Source of the DNA: Lachnospiraceae bacterium
Lineage (GTDB): Bacteria > Bacillota > Clostridia > Lachnospirales > Lachnospiraceae
Assembly: GCA_024697595.1 (NCBI GenBank)
Contig: JAILFK010000002.1
Span: 1 to 64,000 of the forward strand
Length of the DNA stretch: 64,000 nt
Direction of reading: 5' to 3'
Positions 1 through 8,348 of the stretch are shown here, piece after piece; position 1 is the first letter of the stretch, and each line of letters starts with the position of its first letter. Under the pieces are notes generated by a model. It saw only the letters and a list, made by a program, of their open reading frames with translations. It did no database searches and was not told the DNA's origin. The translations under genes and the position numbers were made by a program.

Positions 1-36
1 TTGATGAGAATGTGTGGTAGAATTTAGTTGGCTCAT
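1..36 (-). CDS. IS30-family transposase, N-terminal fragment (cut by window edge)
   Basis: Only twelve codons are visible (MSQLNSTTHSHQ), running off the left edge. The start is chosen at 36 because the AAGGAG site at 50-45 then has a spacing of about nine bases; an in-frame ATG at 42 would sit too close. IS30 transposases are DDE enzymes with an N-terminal helix-turn-helix; none of those domains is visible here. The family call rests on the N-terminal sequence and the leader hairpin, so it is moderate only. Confidence 0.5.
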   Translation of the reverse strand, partial: MSQLNSTTHSHQ

Positions 37-108
37 GAACATAGCTCCTTTGATTATATTTTTTGGACAATTAACATTCTATCAAAGAAATGTCTCATGA
101 GCTTTTTT
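31..108. promoter_or_regulatory. Hairpin covering the transposase ribosome site and start codon
   Basis: A long interrupted inverted repeat pairs 31-38 with 95-102 (GCTCATGA/TCATGAGC), 39-42 with 90-93, and 48-54 with 81-87 (CTTTGAT/ATCAAAG). In minus-strand RNA it would bury both the AAGGAG (50-45) and the ATG (36-34). On the plus strand it is followed by six T, so it can also act as a terminator. Sequestration of a transposase start in read-through transcripts is a known safety device of several IS families; its use here is inferred. Confidence 0.5.
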
Positions 109-160
109 ATTTAGTTGTCCAACTTCATTTTACAATCGGCGCAGCAAATATAATTACAAA

Positions 161-226
161 AGCACCCACAATCATATAAAGGCGAGGTTAAGCGTTAGCC
201 TCGAGCGAAGTATGATTGTGGGCGCT
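161..226 (-). terminator. Intrinsic terminator of typA
   Basis: A long hairpin pairs 161-176 with 211-226 (CCCACAATCATA against TATGATTGTGGG at its core). A nested CGAGG/CCTCG stem forms at 183-191 and 195-203. On the minus strand it is followed by CTTTTG, so it fits termination of typA, whose stop codon lies about 70 bases upstream. Confidence 0.7.
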
Positions 227-294
227 TGGTTTATGTGATTAAATCTCAATCTATTGCGTTTCCCATTTTATTAAATTGATGGGATAATAGGATA

Positions 295-2127
295 TTATTT
301 CTTTCTATTATTAGATCTCTTTCTCTCAAGCGGATCAAGAATTCTCTTTCTAATACGTAAACTCTCTGGAGTGACTTCCAATAATTCATCTGTATCGATG
401 AAATCAAGAGCCTGCTCTAGTGAGAGGATTCTAGGTGGAACAAGAGTCAATGCCTCGTCAGCTGATGAAGTACGAGTATTTGTAAGATGTTTCTTCTTAC
501 ATACGTTCAACTCAATGTCTTCAGCACGAGAGCAGCTTCCGATAATCATACCAGAGTAAACTTTTTCTCCAGGTCCGATAAATAGTGTTCCTCTATCCTG
601 AGCGGAGAATAAACCATAAGTTACAGATTCGCCAGTCTCAAAAGCGATTAGAGAACCAAGCTGTCTGTAAGAGATATCTCCCTTGTATGGAGCATATCCT
701 TCAAAAATTGTATTGATGATACCATTTCCTTTGGTGTCTGTCATAAACTCTCCACGATATCCGATAAGTCCACGAGATGGAATGTAGAATTCAATTCTTG
801 TGAAACCACCAGCGATAGGAGTCATGTTTTGAAGCTCACCTTTTCTCATAGATAACTTCTCGATTACTGCGCCAGTAAACTCATCAGGAACATCAACATA
901 AGCGCGCTCCATTGGCTCTAACTTCTGACCGTTTTCATCTTCTTTATATAACACCTCGGCTTTAGATACGGCAAACTCGTATCCCTCGCGACGCATATTT
1001 TCAATAAGAACTGATAAATGAAGTTCTCCACGTCCAGATACCTTGAAGCTGTCAGGCGACTCTGTATCCTCTACTCTAAGAGATACATCAGTGTTAAGTT
1101 CCTTGAGTAATCTCTCGCGGATATGGCGAGATGTGACATACTTACCTTCCTGACCGGCAAATGGACTATCATTTACAATGAAGTTCATAGAGATAGTTGG
1201 CTCTGAAATCTTCTGGAAAGGAATAGCCTGTGGATTATCAGTTCCGCATACTGTATCACCAACGTGAAGATCAGCGATACCTGAGATTGCTACAATTGAA
1301 CCGATGCCAGCTTCTTCAACCTCAACTTTGTTTAATCCATCATATTCCATAAGCTTTGTAATTCTAACTTTTTGCTGTTTATCAGGATCATGATGATTTA
1401 CAACTACAGCTTCCTGGTTTAACTTGAGACTTCCGTTGTCAACTTTTCCGATACCGATTCGACCAACATACTCGTTGTAATCGATAGTAGAGATAAGTAC
1501 CTGAGTGTTGGCATCAGGATCACCTGTTGGAGCTGGAATATAGTTTACGATTGTCTCAAATAGAGGCATCATATCCTTATTATCGTCAGCCATATCAAGC
1601 ATAGCAAATCCTTCTTTTGCAGATGCATATACAAATGGACAATCAAGCTGCTCGTCAGAAGCATCTAAATCCATAAATAGCTCTAATACTTCATCGATAA
1701 CTTCATCAGGTCTAGCTTCAGGTCTGTCAATTTTGTTGATACATACAATAACTGGTAAGTCTAAGTCTAAAGCTTTCATAAGTACAAACTTAGTCTGTGG
1801 CATAGCACCTTCAAAGGCGTCAACCACGAGGACAACACCGTCAACCATTTTAAGTACGCGCTCAACCTCTCCGCCGAAGTCAGCATGTCCAGGTGTGTCG
1901 ATGATATTGATTTTGGTATCTTTATAATATACAGCAGTGTTCTTTGAAAGGATTGTGATTCCACGCTCTCTTTCGATATCGTTGGAATCCATTACTCTCT
2001 CTTGAACTTCCTGATTATCTCTGAATACTCCTGATTGTTTTAAAAGCTCATCTACCAATGTTGTTTTACCATGGTCAACGTGAGCGATTATGGCAATATT
2101 TCTAATGTCTTCTCTTGATTGAATCAT
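295..2127 (-). CDS. typA: Ribosome-associated GTPase TypA/BipA
   Basis: This 610-residue translational GTPase of the EF-G/LepA superfamily binds ribosomes and supports ribosome assembly and stress or cold growth. Visible motifs are the P-loop AHVDHGKTTLVDELL near residue 16, the switch region RERGITIL near residue 53, DTPGHADFGGEV near residue 77 and NKIDRPEARPDEV near residue 131. The BipA-type C-terminal half carries SGRGELHLS and PSRGLIGYRGEF. Length is normal for the family. A GAAAGG site about eight bases upstream supports the ATG at 2127. It is transcribed alone, divergently from the adenosyltransferase gene, and ends in a strong hairpin. Confidence 0.97.
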   Translation of the reverse strand: MIQSREDIRNIAIIAHVDHGKTTLVDELLKQSGVFRDNQEVQERVMDSNDIERERGITILSKNTAVYYKDTKINIIDTPGHADFGGEVERVLKMVDGVVLVVDAFEGAMPQTKFVLMKALDLDLPVIVCINKIDRPEARPDEVIDEVLELFMDLDASDEQLDCPFVYASAKEGFAMLDMADDNKDMMPLFETIVNYIPAPTGDPDANTQVLISTIDYNEYVGRIGIGKVDNGSLKLNQEAVVVNHHDPDKQQKVRITKLMEYDGLNKVEVEEAGIGSIVAISGIADLHVGDTVCGTDNPQAIPFQKISEPTISMNFIVNDSPFAGQEGKYVTSRHIRERLLKELNTDVSLRVEDTESPDSFKVSGRGELHLSVLIENMRREGYEFAVSKAEVLYKEDENGQKLEPMERAYVDVPDEFTGAVIEKLSMRKGELQNMTPIAGGFTRIEFYIPSRGLIGYRGEFMTDTKGNGIINTIFEGYAPYKGDISYRQLGSLIAFETGESVTYGLFSAQDRGTLFIGPGEKVYSGMIIGSCSRAEDIELNVCKKKHLTNTRTSSADEALTLVPPRILSLEQALDFIDTDELLEVTPESLRIRKRILDPLERKRSNNRKK

Positions 2128-2372
2128 TGTCTAACCTTTCTATTTTTCTTCTATATTAATAACTTTTTACACAACTAAAATAGTTTATCAACAAAAAAAG
2201 CATTTTACAAGAAAAGAAATTAACTAAAATAGTGGGCGTATACTAGCAGTAAAAGGAAAAAATAAACAATAAAAAAGGATAAATGAGAAATGAAATTAAA
2301 AATATTGAAAAAGGTTTGCTAATGAAATAAAACTATGCTAATATATGTCAAATTAAAATTACATTTAAAAAA

Positions 2373-2402
2373 TTAATCTTTTTTATAAAATTGGTCTATA
2401 AT
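2373..2402 (+). promoter_or_regulatory. Candidate promoter of the adenosyltransferase gene
   Basis: TATAAT lies at 2397-2402 with a weak TTAATC-type -35 around 2373-2378. The predicted start near 2409 is just ahead of the GGGAGG ribosome site at 2419. The remaining divergent region (2128-2372) is very A/T rich; it must also hold the typA promoter, but I could not single that out. Confidence 0.4.
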
Positions 2403-2431
2403 AGGCGCTGCCTATGTAGGGAGGATTGAAA

Positions 2432-2911
2432 ATGGAAAAGGGAATTATACAGGTTTATTACGGTGAGGGTAGAGGTAAGACATCTGCTGCGCTGGGAAAT
2501 GCTATCAGATTTGCCAGTGATGGTAAATCGGTTTATCTTGTTCAGTTTATGAAGGGACAGTTGAGTAGCGAATTTTTAAACAGACTTGAACCTGAAATGA
2601 AAATCTTTCGTTTTGAGAGAGGCGCTGAAAGCTTCGATGATATGTCGGAGGAACAGCGAAAAGAAGAGCGTCAAAATATTCAAAACGGCTTGATGTTTGC
2701 CAAGAAAGCTTTGGTGACAGGCGAGTGCGATGTGCTTGTGCTTGATGAGGTCTTGGGACTTGTGGAGGAAGGCATGGCCACTGAAGATCAGTTGGTGGAT
2801 ATTTTAAAAGCTAAATCTATGGTTACGGATGTGATTTTAACAGGACGCAATGCAGTGCCGGCAGTATTTGAAATTGCAGATAATGTGTTAAATATTGTTC
2901 CTGAAAAGTAG
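2432..2911 (+). CDS. cobO: Corrinoid adenosyltransferase (CobO/BtuR type)
   Basis: This enzyme transfers the adenosyl group from ATP to cob(I)alamin or cobyrinic acid diamide to make adenosylcobalamin. The protein has 159 residues when started at ATG 2432, which has GGGAGG seven bases upstream; a TTG six bases earlier is too close to that site. The P-loop YYGEGRGKTSAALGNAIRFA is near the N-terminus, followed by VYLVQFMKG and CDVLVLDEVLGLVEEG (Walker B), and the family's LTGRNAVPAVFEIAD near the end. It is slightly shorter than proteobacterial CobO, as is usual in Clostridia. It stands alone, but it is functionally linked to the riboswitch-controlled corrinoid importer at 54643-61260. Confidence 0.88.
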   Translation: MEKGIIQVYYGEGRGKTSAALGNAIRFASDGKSVYLVQFMKGQLSSEFLNRLEPEMKIFRFERGAESFDDMSEEQRKEERQNIQNGLMFAKKALVTGECDVLVLDEVLGLVEEGMATEDQLVDILKAKSMVTDVILTGRNAVPAVFEIADNVLNIVPEK

Positions 2912-2948
2912 TTGTTGACAGTAAATATAGTTATAAAAATAACAGTCG

Positions 2949-2977
2949 TTGACATCATATAGGCATAGTGTTATATT
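2949..2977 (+). promoter_or_regulatory. Promoter of the dapAB operon
   Basis: TTGACA (2949-2954), a 17-base spacer and TATATT (2972-2977) form a near-consensus vegetative promoter. Transcription would begin near 2984, just before the lysine riboswitch. Confidence 0.7.
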
Positions 2978-2991
2978 GAAGAAAATAAATA

Positions 2992-3163
2992 ACGGATAGA
3001 GGTTGCATTTTTTATAAGTAATCTTTTGGATTGTGGCAGACACAGATGAAGAAAGATGAAAGGAAAGGATGCCGAAAGGAAATGTTTTCTGCGGATGTTT
3101 TCTTGGGCGCAAGTTAAATAAGCTTGTGACTGTCATCTAGGATTAGATGGGGAGCTATCACGA
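2992..3163 (+). promoter_or_regulatory. Lysine riboswitch (L box) aptamer
   Basis: The leader of dapA carries the L-box landmarks in order: GGATAGAGGTTGCA near 2993, a TAAGTAATC loop segment, GATGAAAGGAAAGGATGCCGA around 3055-3075, a TTGGGCGCAAG segment near 3103, GTGACTGTCATC near 3125, and the closing GGGGAGCTATCACGA at about 3149-3163. The first and last segments pair as helix P1 (GATAG/CTATC). The family binds lysine and represses lysine-biosynthesis genes, which matches the downstream dapA and dapB. I recognise this from the conserved core, not from a covariance-model search. Confidence 0.9.
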
Positions 3164-3183
3164 TAATATAAAATGATTATCAT

Positions 3184-3210
3184 GACCAGTGATTCCTCAC
3201 TGGTCTTTTT
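3184..3210 (+). terminator. Terminator of the lysine riboswitch expression platform
   Basis: GACCAGTGA and TCACTGGTC pair around a TTCC loop and run into T5. It lies about 20 bases after the aptamer and 43 bases before dapA, so lysine binding most likely acts by premature termination. Confidence 0.88.
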
Positions 3211-3252
3211 GTTGAGTTTTTAGTAAGAATTTCTAGCATAAGGAGGATTAAT

Positions 3253-4137
3253 ATGCCAATATTTAAAGGCTCAGGTGTGGCCATTGTGACACCTATGAAA
3301 GATAATTACGAGGTAAATTATGATAAGTTGGAGGAGCTTATTAATTTCCATGTAGACAATGGAACAGATGCAATTATTATTGCAGGTACAACAGGCGAAA
3401 GTTCTACATTGTCAATGGAGGAGCATAGAAAGGTAATCAAGGCTGCTGTGGAATTTACAAAGCATAGAATTCCAGTAGTTGCAGGAACTGGTTCCAATAG
3501 CACAAAGACAGCCATCAGACTTACAAAAGAGGCTGAGGAAGATGGAGCTGACGGAGCACTTATCGTAACACCTTATTACAACAAGGCTACACAAAAGGGT
3601 CTTATCGCTCATTACAGCCAGATCGCTGCTGAGACAAAGTTACCAATTATTTTATATAATGTGCCAGGTAGAACAGGATGTAATATACAGCCTGAGACAG
3701 TTGCTACTTTGGTAAAGGAAAATGACAATATTGTTGGATTGAAGGAAGCTACAGGAAATATGGCTCAAGCTTCTAAGACAATGTATCTCACAGATGGAAA
3801 TTTGGAGATGTATTCAGGTGAGGACGGTCTTGTAGTGCCTCTTATGTCAATTGGAGCAGTAGGTGTGATTTCAGTTATTGCCAACATTGCGCCAGCACAG
3901 ACACATGAGATGTGCCATGCTTATCTATCAGGTGATAGAGACAAGGCTGCTATGATGCAGTTGAAGTCACTTCCAGTGGTTGATGCATTGTTCTCAGAGG
4001 TTAATCCAATTCCAGTTAAGAAGGCTCTTAATTTGATGGGTAAAAATGTTGGACCTCTTCGCTTGCCACTTTGCGAGATGGAAGAAGCTCATGCCAAGGT
4101 ATTAGAGCAGGCTATGAAGGATTTCGGACTTTTATAA
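3253..4137 (+). CDS. dapA: 4-Hydroxy-tetrahydrodipicolinate synthase
   Basis: DapA condenses pyruvate with aspartate semialdehyde, the first committed step toward diaminopimelate and lysine. The 294-residue protein has the family signatures GTTGESSTL near residue 44, the catalytic tyrosine in ILYNVPGRTG near residue 134, and the Schiff-base lysine in GLKEATGNM near residue 162. AAGGAGG precedes the ATG at a good distance. The gene follows a lysine riboswitch and is 12 bases upstream of dapB, with which it forms an operon. Confidence 0.97.
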   Translation: MPIFKGSGVAIVTPMKDNYEVNYDKLEELINFHVDNGTDAIIIAGTTGESSTLSMEEHRKVIKAAVEFTKHRIPVVAGTGSNSTKTAIRLTKEAEEDGADGALIVTPYYNKATQKGLIAHYSQIAAETKLPIILYNVPGRTGCNIQPETVATLVKENDNIVGLKEATGNMAQASKTMYLTDGNLEMYSGEDGLVVPLMSIGAVGVISVIANIAPAQTHEMCHAYLSGDRDKAAMMQLKSLPVVDALFSEVNPIPVKKALNLMGKNVGPLRLPLCEMEEAHAKVLEQAMKDFGLL

Positions 4138-4149
4138 GGAGATAGTAAA

Positions 4150-4911
4150 ATGACAAAAATAATTATGCATGGATGTAACGGACATATGGGAAGGGTTATC
4201 ACTGATATTTGCGCTCAGGATGAAAATGTTGAAATCGTGGCAGGTATCGATCCTTTTACAGGTGTGGAAAATGTATATCCAGTATTTAAGACAATTGACG
4301 AGTGTGATGTTGCAGCTGATGTTATCATTGATTTTTCAAATGCCAAGGCTGTAGATGCACTTGTGGATTACAGTGTGAAAAATAATGTGCCAGTTGTGCT
4401 TTGTACAACAGGACTTACAGATGAGCAGATTGCAAATGCCAAGGCTGCCAGCGATAAGGTTGCGGTTTTAAGATCAGCAAATATGTCTCTTGGAATCAAC
4501 ACCTTGATGGATTTGTTGAAAAAAGCTGCCAAGGTTTTTGCACCAGCAGGTTTTGACATCGAGATTGTTGAGAAGCATCACAATCAAAAACTTGATGCTC
4601 CATCAGGAACAGCTATCGCATTGGCTGATGCCATAAATGATGAGATGGGAAATGAGTACAACTACATTTATGACAGAAGTACAAAGCGCGAGAAGAGAGA
4701 TGAGAAGGAGATTGGAATCTCTGCAGTTCGCGGCGGAAATATTGTTGGTGAGCACGAGGTTATTTTTGCTGGTTTAGATGAGGTTATCACATTTGAGCAT
4801 ACAGCTTATTCTAAGTCAGTATTTGCCAAAGGCGCTGTTGAAGCTGCTAAATTCTTGGCTGGTAAGAAACCAGGAATGTATGATATGGCAGATGTTATCG
4901 CTGCAAAATAA
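4150..4911 (+). CDS. dapB: 4-Hydroxy-tetrahydrodipicolinate reductase
   Basis: DapB reduces the DapA product with NAD(P)H in the lysine/diaminopimelate pathway. The 253-residue protein begins with the Rossmann motif HGCNGHMGR, and carries the catalytic EKHHNQKLDAPSGTA near residue 141 and the conserved RGGNIVGEHEV. AAGGAG lies ahead of the ATG. It is the second gene of the lysine-riboswitch operon, and a terminator-like hairpin follows about 80 bases downstream. Confidence 0.97.
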   Translation: MTKIIMHGCNGHMGRVITDICAQDENVEIVAGIDPFTGVENVYPVFKTIDECDVAADVIIDFSNAKAVDALVDYSVKNNVPVVLCTTGLTDEQIANAKAASDKVAVLRSANMSLGINTLMDLLKKAAKVFAPAGFDIEIVEKHHNQKLDAPSGTAIALADAINDEMGNEYNYIYDRSTKREKRDEKEIGISAVRGGNIVGEHEVIFAGLDEVITFEHTAYSKSVFAKGAVEAAKFLAGKKPGMYDMADVIAAK

Positions 4912-4992
4912 GTTGTAGTAAATAATAAATATGTCATTATTCGCGATAATGTAAAATGTGAAAATATGCTTGACTGTAAGTCGGAGCAAAAA

Positions 4993-5057
4993 AGAGAACA
5001 CTTTAGTTGAAATTTTGAGGATACCTCATTTATATCATCTAAGAGTGTTCTCTTTTT
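4993..5057. terminator. Bidirectional terminator between dapB and the hydrolase gene
   Basis: AGAGAACACT (4993-5002) pairs with AGTGTTCTCT (5044-5053); a nested GAGG/CCTC hairpin sits inside. T5 follows on the plus strand and an A-run (AAAAAAG) precedes the left arm, so it can serve both converging genes. Confidence 0.7.
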
Positions 5058-5104
5058 ATAATTTAAATAATAGTTTTTTAGCTATGTAAAATGTCATCCA
5101 TAAT

Positions 5105-5761
5105 CTACAAAAAATTCTGTAAAATAATATCCGTCAGCATAGTTGAATGTACCACGTAACTTGAGTGGTCCTGGCCGCCTAAAAAAATCAGTTGGCTGTC
5201 AGAGATGTTAGAGGCAATCAGGCGTGTTTCTTTTTCCTTGATCATATCCTTATCACCGGCAATGATAATGGCTTTGACATTGATTGCATGTAGATCTTCT
5301 GGAGAAATATTTGGCTCATCTATCATCAATTTCACAAGAGGATTACCGCTTTCTTTATACATTTTTTTGATTTCATTTCTTGCAGAAAAAATTAAGCCCT
5401 TTGGAGATAAGTTGGCTCCACAGCAGATTATTCCTCCAAGCATATCACTACACTTCATTGCAACCATAAGGGCTATGATTGCACCGTCGCTGAAACCTAA
5501 GATAATAGGTTTGGATAATTCTAGAGCCTGGATGAAATTTATCACATCAGAGGCCATATCTGCATAGTGGTATTCGCTTGATGTTGAGCTGCCGCCATGA
5601 CCTCTTGAATCAATGGCATATACCTCAAAATTATTATTTATATTTTCTGTGAGCTCATCAAAGATATGACAATCCTCACCATTTCCATGCAATAGTATAA
5701 GGGGACGACCGCACCCTGATTTCTCATAGGACAGAACCTGTCCATTTAACTGGATAAACAT
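5105..5761 (-). CDS. Alpha/beta-fold hydrolase
   Basis: This is a 218-residue single-domain alpha/beta hydrolase with no signal peptide, so probably a cytosolic esterase or C-C hydrolase of unknown substrate. The oxyanion segment LLHGNGEDCHIF is near residue 24 and the nucleophile elbow ILGFSDGAI near residue 95. The acid is probably in IIIAGDKD near residue 167, and the base histidine in GGQDHSSYV near residue 199. AGGAGG lies upstream of the ATG. It is transcribed toward dapB and divergently from the MFS transporter. Substrate cannot be named from sequence. Confidence 0.8.
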   Translation of the reverse strand: MFIQLNGQVLSYEKSGCGRPLILLHGNGEDCHIFDELTENINNNFEVYAIDSRGHGGSSTSSEYHYADMASDVINFIQALELSKPIILGFSDGAIIALMVAMKCSDMLGGIICCGANLSPKGLIFSARNEIKKMYKESGNPLVKLMIDEPNISPEDLHAINVKAIIIAGDKDMIKEKETRLIASNISDSQLIFLGGQDHSSYVVHSTMLTDIILQNFL

Positions 5762-5841
5762 ATGTATTTATACCTCCTAAAACTCTAATGAAAAGTGTAG
5801 CATTTTTTCATGTGAAATGTCTACATGCCAGGTGCTATTCT

Positions 5842-5870
5842 TTGCTTTAATAATTAAGTAGTGATACAAT
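5842..5870 (+). promoter_or_regulatory. Promoter of the MFS transporter gene
   Basis: TTGCTT (5842-5847), a 17-base spacer and TACAAT (5865-5870) give a good vegetative promoter, 48 bases before the start codon at 5919. Confidence 0.55.
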
Positions 5871-5918
5871 AAATTCGTATTTTATTGTGGTTAATGGGAT
5901 GAGTTTAGGGGGATAATT

Positions 5919-7271
5919 ATGAAGTTAAAAACAGGACAGACAATACGAATCGGTTTTGCGTTTTTATCCATCTGTGCATTTTGGCAAATGTACAATGGAA
6001 TTGTACCTTTAATCCTTAGTAATACTTTTCATTTAAACGAGACAATTTCCGGTGGAATTATGGCTTTGGACAATGTTTTAGGCCTGTTTTTACTACCGTT
6101 TTTTGGAGGATTGTCTGATAAATGTAAAAGCAAAATGGGCAGAAGAAAACCATTTATCTTATTTGGCACAATAGCTGCTGCGATATTGATGTTGCTTTTG
6201 CCTCTTATTGACAATAGTTATTATGAAACCCCAACAATGATGAAACAGATATTGTTTATCGGAATATTAGGAGCGCTGTTGGTAGTTATGGGTACATATA
6301 GAAGCCCGGCTGTGGCTTTGATGCCGGACTGTACTCCAAAACCTCTCAGATCTCAGGGAAATGCTATTATTAACCTTATGGGAGCTGTGGGAGGAATTTT
6401 ATATTTGGCAATCTCAGCAGTGTTATATAACTCAAAATCTGCAAGAACTCAGGTGGAGCATGTGGATTATTTCTTACTCTTTGCCATAGTGGCTGGAATT
6501 ATGCTTCTCGCTTTGGTGATGGTTATGACTACGGTAAATGAGGTGAAGATTACCGGAGAGATGCAGGAGTTGGAGGCAAAACATCCTGAGTGGAATTTGG
6601 CAGAGGAAAATGAGGCTGGCGAGGAAAAGCTGCCAGCAGATGTAAAGAAGAGTTTGATTTTAATTCTTGCATCAGTTTCATTGTGGTTTATATCGTATAA
6701 TGCCCTTGAAACTTGGTTTACCACTTTTGCAAATAGAGAGTGGGGAATGGCTTTGGGAAATGCTAATACTTGCCTTACCATAGCTACAGGCGGAGCGATT
6801 TTATCTTATGTTCCAGCTGGAGGTATTTCATCCAAGATTGGAAGAAAGAAAACTATTATGATAGGTGTGGCGATGATGGCTATATGCTTTGTGGCTGCAT
6901 TTGTTTATTATCTAACCTTTGATGGAACCTTTGGTGGAATAGATACTTATCTATTTTATGTTTTGCTCTTTATAATCGGTATGGGTTGGGCTTTTATAAA
7001 TGTTAATTCCCTACCTATGGTTATTGAGATGTGCAAGGGCTCTGATGTGGGTAAGTTCACTGGATACTATTATACATTTAGCATGGCGGCACAGATTGTG
7101 ACACCGATTTTGTGTGGAGCTTTGATGCGATATGTAGGTTACTGGGTATTTTTCCCATATGCATTTGTATTTATGATAGCAGCATTTATCACAATGAAAT
7201 TTGTAAAACATGGTGATGCCAAGGGGGAGAAGAAGTCCTTTATGAAATCCATGGCGGATCTGGATGACTGA
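5919..7271 (+). CDS. MFS transporter, GPH/SLC45-like sugar symporter type
   Basis: The 450-residue protein has about twelve hydrophobic segments split by a charged central loop (about residues 207-245). The loop after helices 2-3 holds the major-facilitator signature (CKSKMGRRKPFILFG near residue 70), and GGISSKIGRKKTIMIG in the second half is its counterpart. MGRRKPF is typical of glycoside-pentoside-hexuronide and sucrose-type cation symporters, so a sugar substrate is likely but not shown. It overlaps the next hydrolase gene by eight bases, suggesting coupled expression. Confidence 0.82.
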   Translation: MKLKTGQTIRIGFAFLSICAFWQMYNGIVPLILSNTFHLNETISGGIMALDNVLGLFLLPFFGGLSDKCKSKMGRRKPFILFGTIAAAILMLLLPLIDNSYYETPTMMKQILFIGILGALLVVMGTYRSPAVALMPDCTPKPLRSQGNAIINLMGAVGGILYLAISAVLYNSKSARTQVEHVDYFLLFAIVAGIMLLALVMVMTTVNEVKITGEMQELEAKHPEWNLAEENEAGEEKLPADVKKSLILILASVSLWFISYNALETWFTTFANREWGMALGNANTCLTIATGGAILSYVPAGGISSKIGRKKTIMIGVAMMAICFVAAFVYYLTFDGTFGGIDTYLFYVLLFIIGMGWAFINVNSLPMVIEMCKGSDVGKFTGYYYTFSMAAQIVTPILCGALMRYVGYWVFFPYAFVFMIAAFITMKFVKHGDAKGEKKSFMKSMADLDD

Positions 7272-8295
7272 TGAGTTTATAAAAACCACTAGAAAAATGG
7301 AAGAAATAATGAGCGAATTTGATATAAATATGATTGCTGGGGAAGAAGATTTCCCAGATTATTTAGAAAATAAAATAAAACCATGGGCAAAGGATGTGCT
7401 TGAGGAGGGTTACTTTGAAAGTTGTGACGGGAAAAAGATTCACTATGCAAGGGCAATCCATCCTGATGAAAAAGCTTCCTTGGTAATTTCCCATGGTTTT
7501 TGTGAATTTATACCGAAGTATCTAGAGGTAATATATTATTTTTATCAAATGGGTTACTCGGTGTTCATGTTAGAATATAGAGGACATGGTTTTTCACAGA
7601 GAGGTTGTAAAGCTCTTGAAAATGAACTTGATAAGGTTTATGTAAAAAATTATCAGGAGTATGTAGAAGATTTACATGGCTTTATGGATCAGGTTGTGAC
7701 AAAAGAGAGTTTGACTAGAAAGTACATACTTTTTGCTCATTCAATGGGAGGGTGTATAGCAACACTGTTTTTACAACAGTATCCTAATTATTTTAAGAAG
7801 GCTATTTTATCTACTCCAATGCTGGAGATGGATTACAAGGATAAATCTGTATTTACGGTAAATATGCTTTTTATACTCTCAAAAATATTGAGATGGGGAA
7901 AGAAATATTTACCAGGACAAAAGGGCTTTGACAATATATATAAGTATGAGGGCAGCAGTAGTATGTCAGAGACCAGATATAGATATGTATTTGAGATGAG
8001 GCAGTCAGAACCGCATTACACAACATACAGCGGAACATATGCATGGGCGAGGGCATCTGCCAAGGCTACGAAAAAACTACAGAAAAATGCCTCAAAAGTT
8101 AGAATACCGGTTTTGCTATTTCAGGCAGGACTTGATACAATGGTAAAGTCAGGCGGCCAGGATAAATTTGCCGAGAATGCGGTAAATGTAAAAATGGTTC
8201 GCTACGATGCATCAAAACATGAGATTTTTAATGCATCAGAAGAAATTAGGCGGGATTATTACTTGAAGATTTATGAATTTTTGAGTGATTTATAA
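7264..8295 (+). CDS. Alpha/beta hydrolase, lysophospholipase / monoacylglycerol-lipase type
   Basis: A 343-residue cytosolic serine hydrolase. It has ISHGFCEFIPKY near residue 74 for the oxyanion hole, the nucleophile in FAHSMGGCIATL near residue 159, the acid in LFQAGLDTMV and the base histidine in ASKHEIFN near residue 320. This arrangement matches PldB-like lysophospholipases. The first ATG (7264) overlaps the MFS stop by eight bases but has a poor ribosome site; in-frame ATGs at 7297 and 7312 are alternatives, so the first 11-16 residues are uncertain. Coupling with the transporter suggests a shared substrate, which remains an inference. Confidence 0.8.
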   Translation: MTDEFIKTTRKMEEIMSEFDINMIAGEEDFPDYLENKIKPWAKDVLEEGYFESCDGKKIHYARAIHPDEKASLVISHGFCEFIPKYLEVIYYFYQMGYSVFMLEYRGHGFSQRGCKALENELDKVYVKNYQEYVEDLHGFMDQVVTKESLTRKYILFAHSMGGCIATLFLQQYPNYFKKAILSTPMLEMDYKDKSVFTVNMLFILSKILRWGKKYLPGQKGFDNIYKYEGSSSMSETRYRYVFEMRQSEPHYTTYSGTYAWARASAKATKKLQKNASKVRIPVLLFQAGLDTMVKSGGQDKFAENAVNVKMVRYDASKHEIFNASEEIRRDYYLKIYEFLSDL

Positions 8296-8348
8296 TACAA
8301 AGTGTTGAAGACCTGGGGAGATCGACAACATGGAAAGAGAGATTGATT

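Larger units (their letters stand above)
1..140 (-). mobile_element. IS30-like insertion sequence, one end only
   Basis: The left edge contains the 5' end of a transposase gene on the minus strand plus its leader; the rest lies outside the window. Reading the minus strand, the coding start is at 36 and an AAGGAG ribosome site lies at 50-45. The outer end is probably in the GTTGTCCAACTTCATTTTAC stretch around 113-133, but the terminal repeat cannot be confirmed without the other end. The family is inferred from the predicted N-terminus (MSQLNSTTHS), which resembles IS30-type transposases of Clostridia. Confidence 0.55.

Noticed and set aside
2888..3136. 82-codon minus-strand frame
   Set aside because: It runs antisense through the dapA promoter and lysine riboswitch, with no translation signal.
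5205..5567. 120-codon plus-strand frame opposite the alpha/beta hydrolase
   Set aside because: The minus-strand protein has a full catalytic triad; the opposite frame is a shadow.
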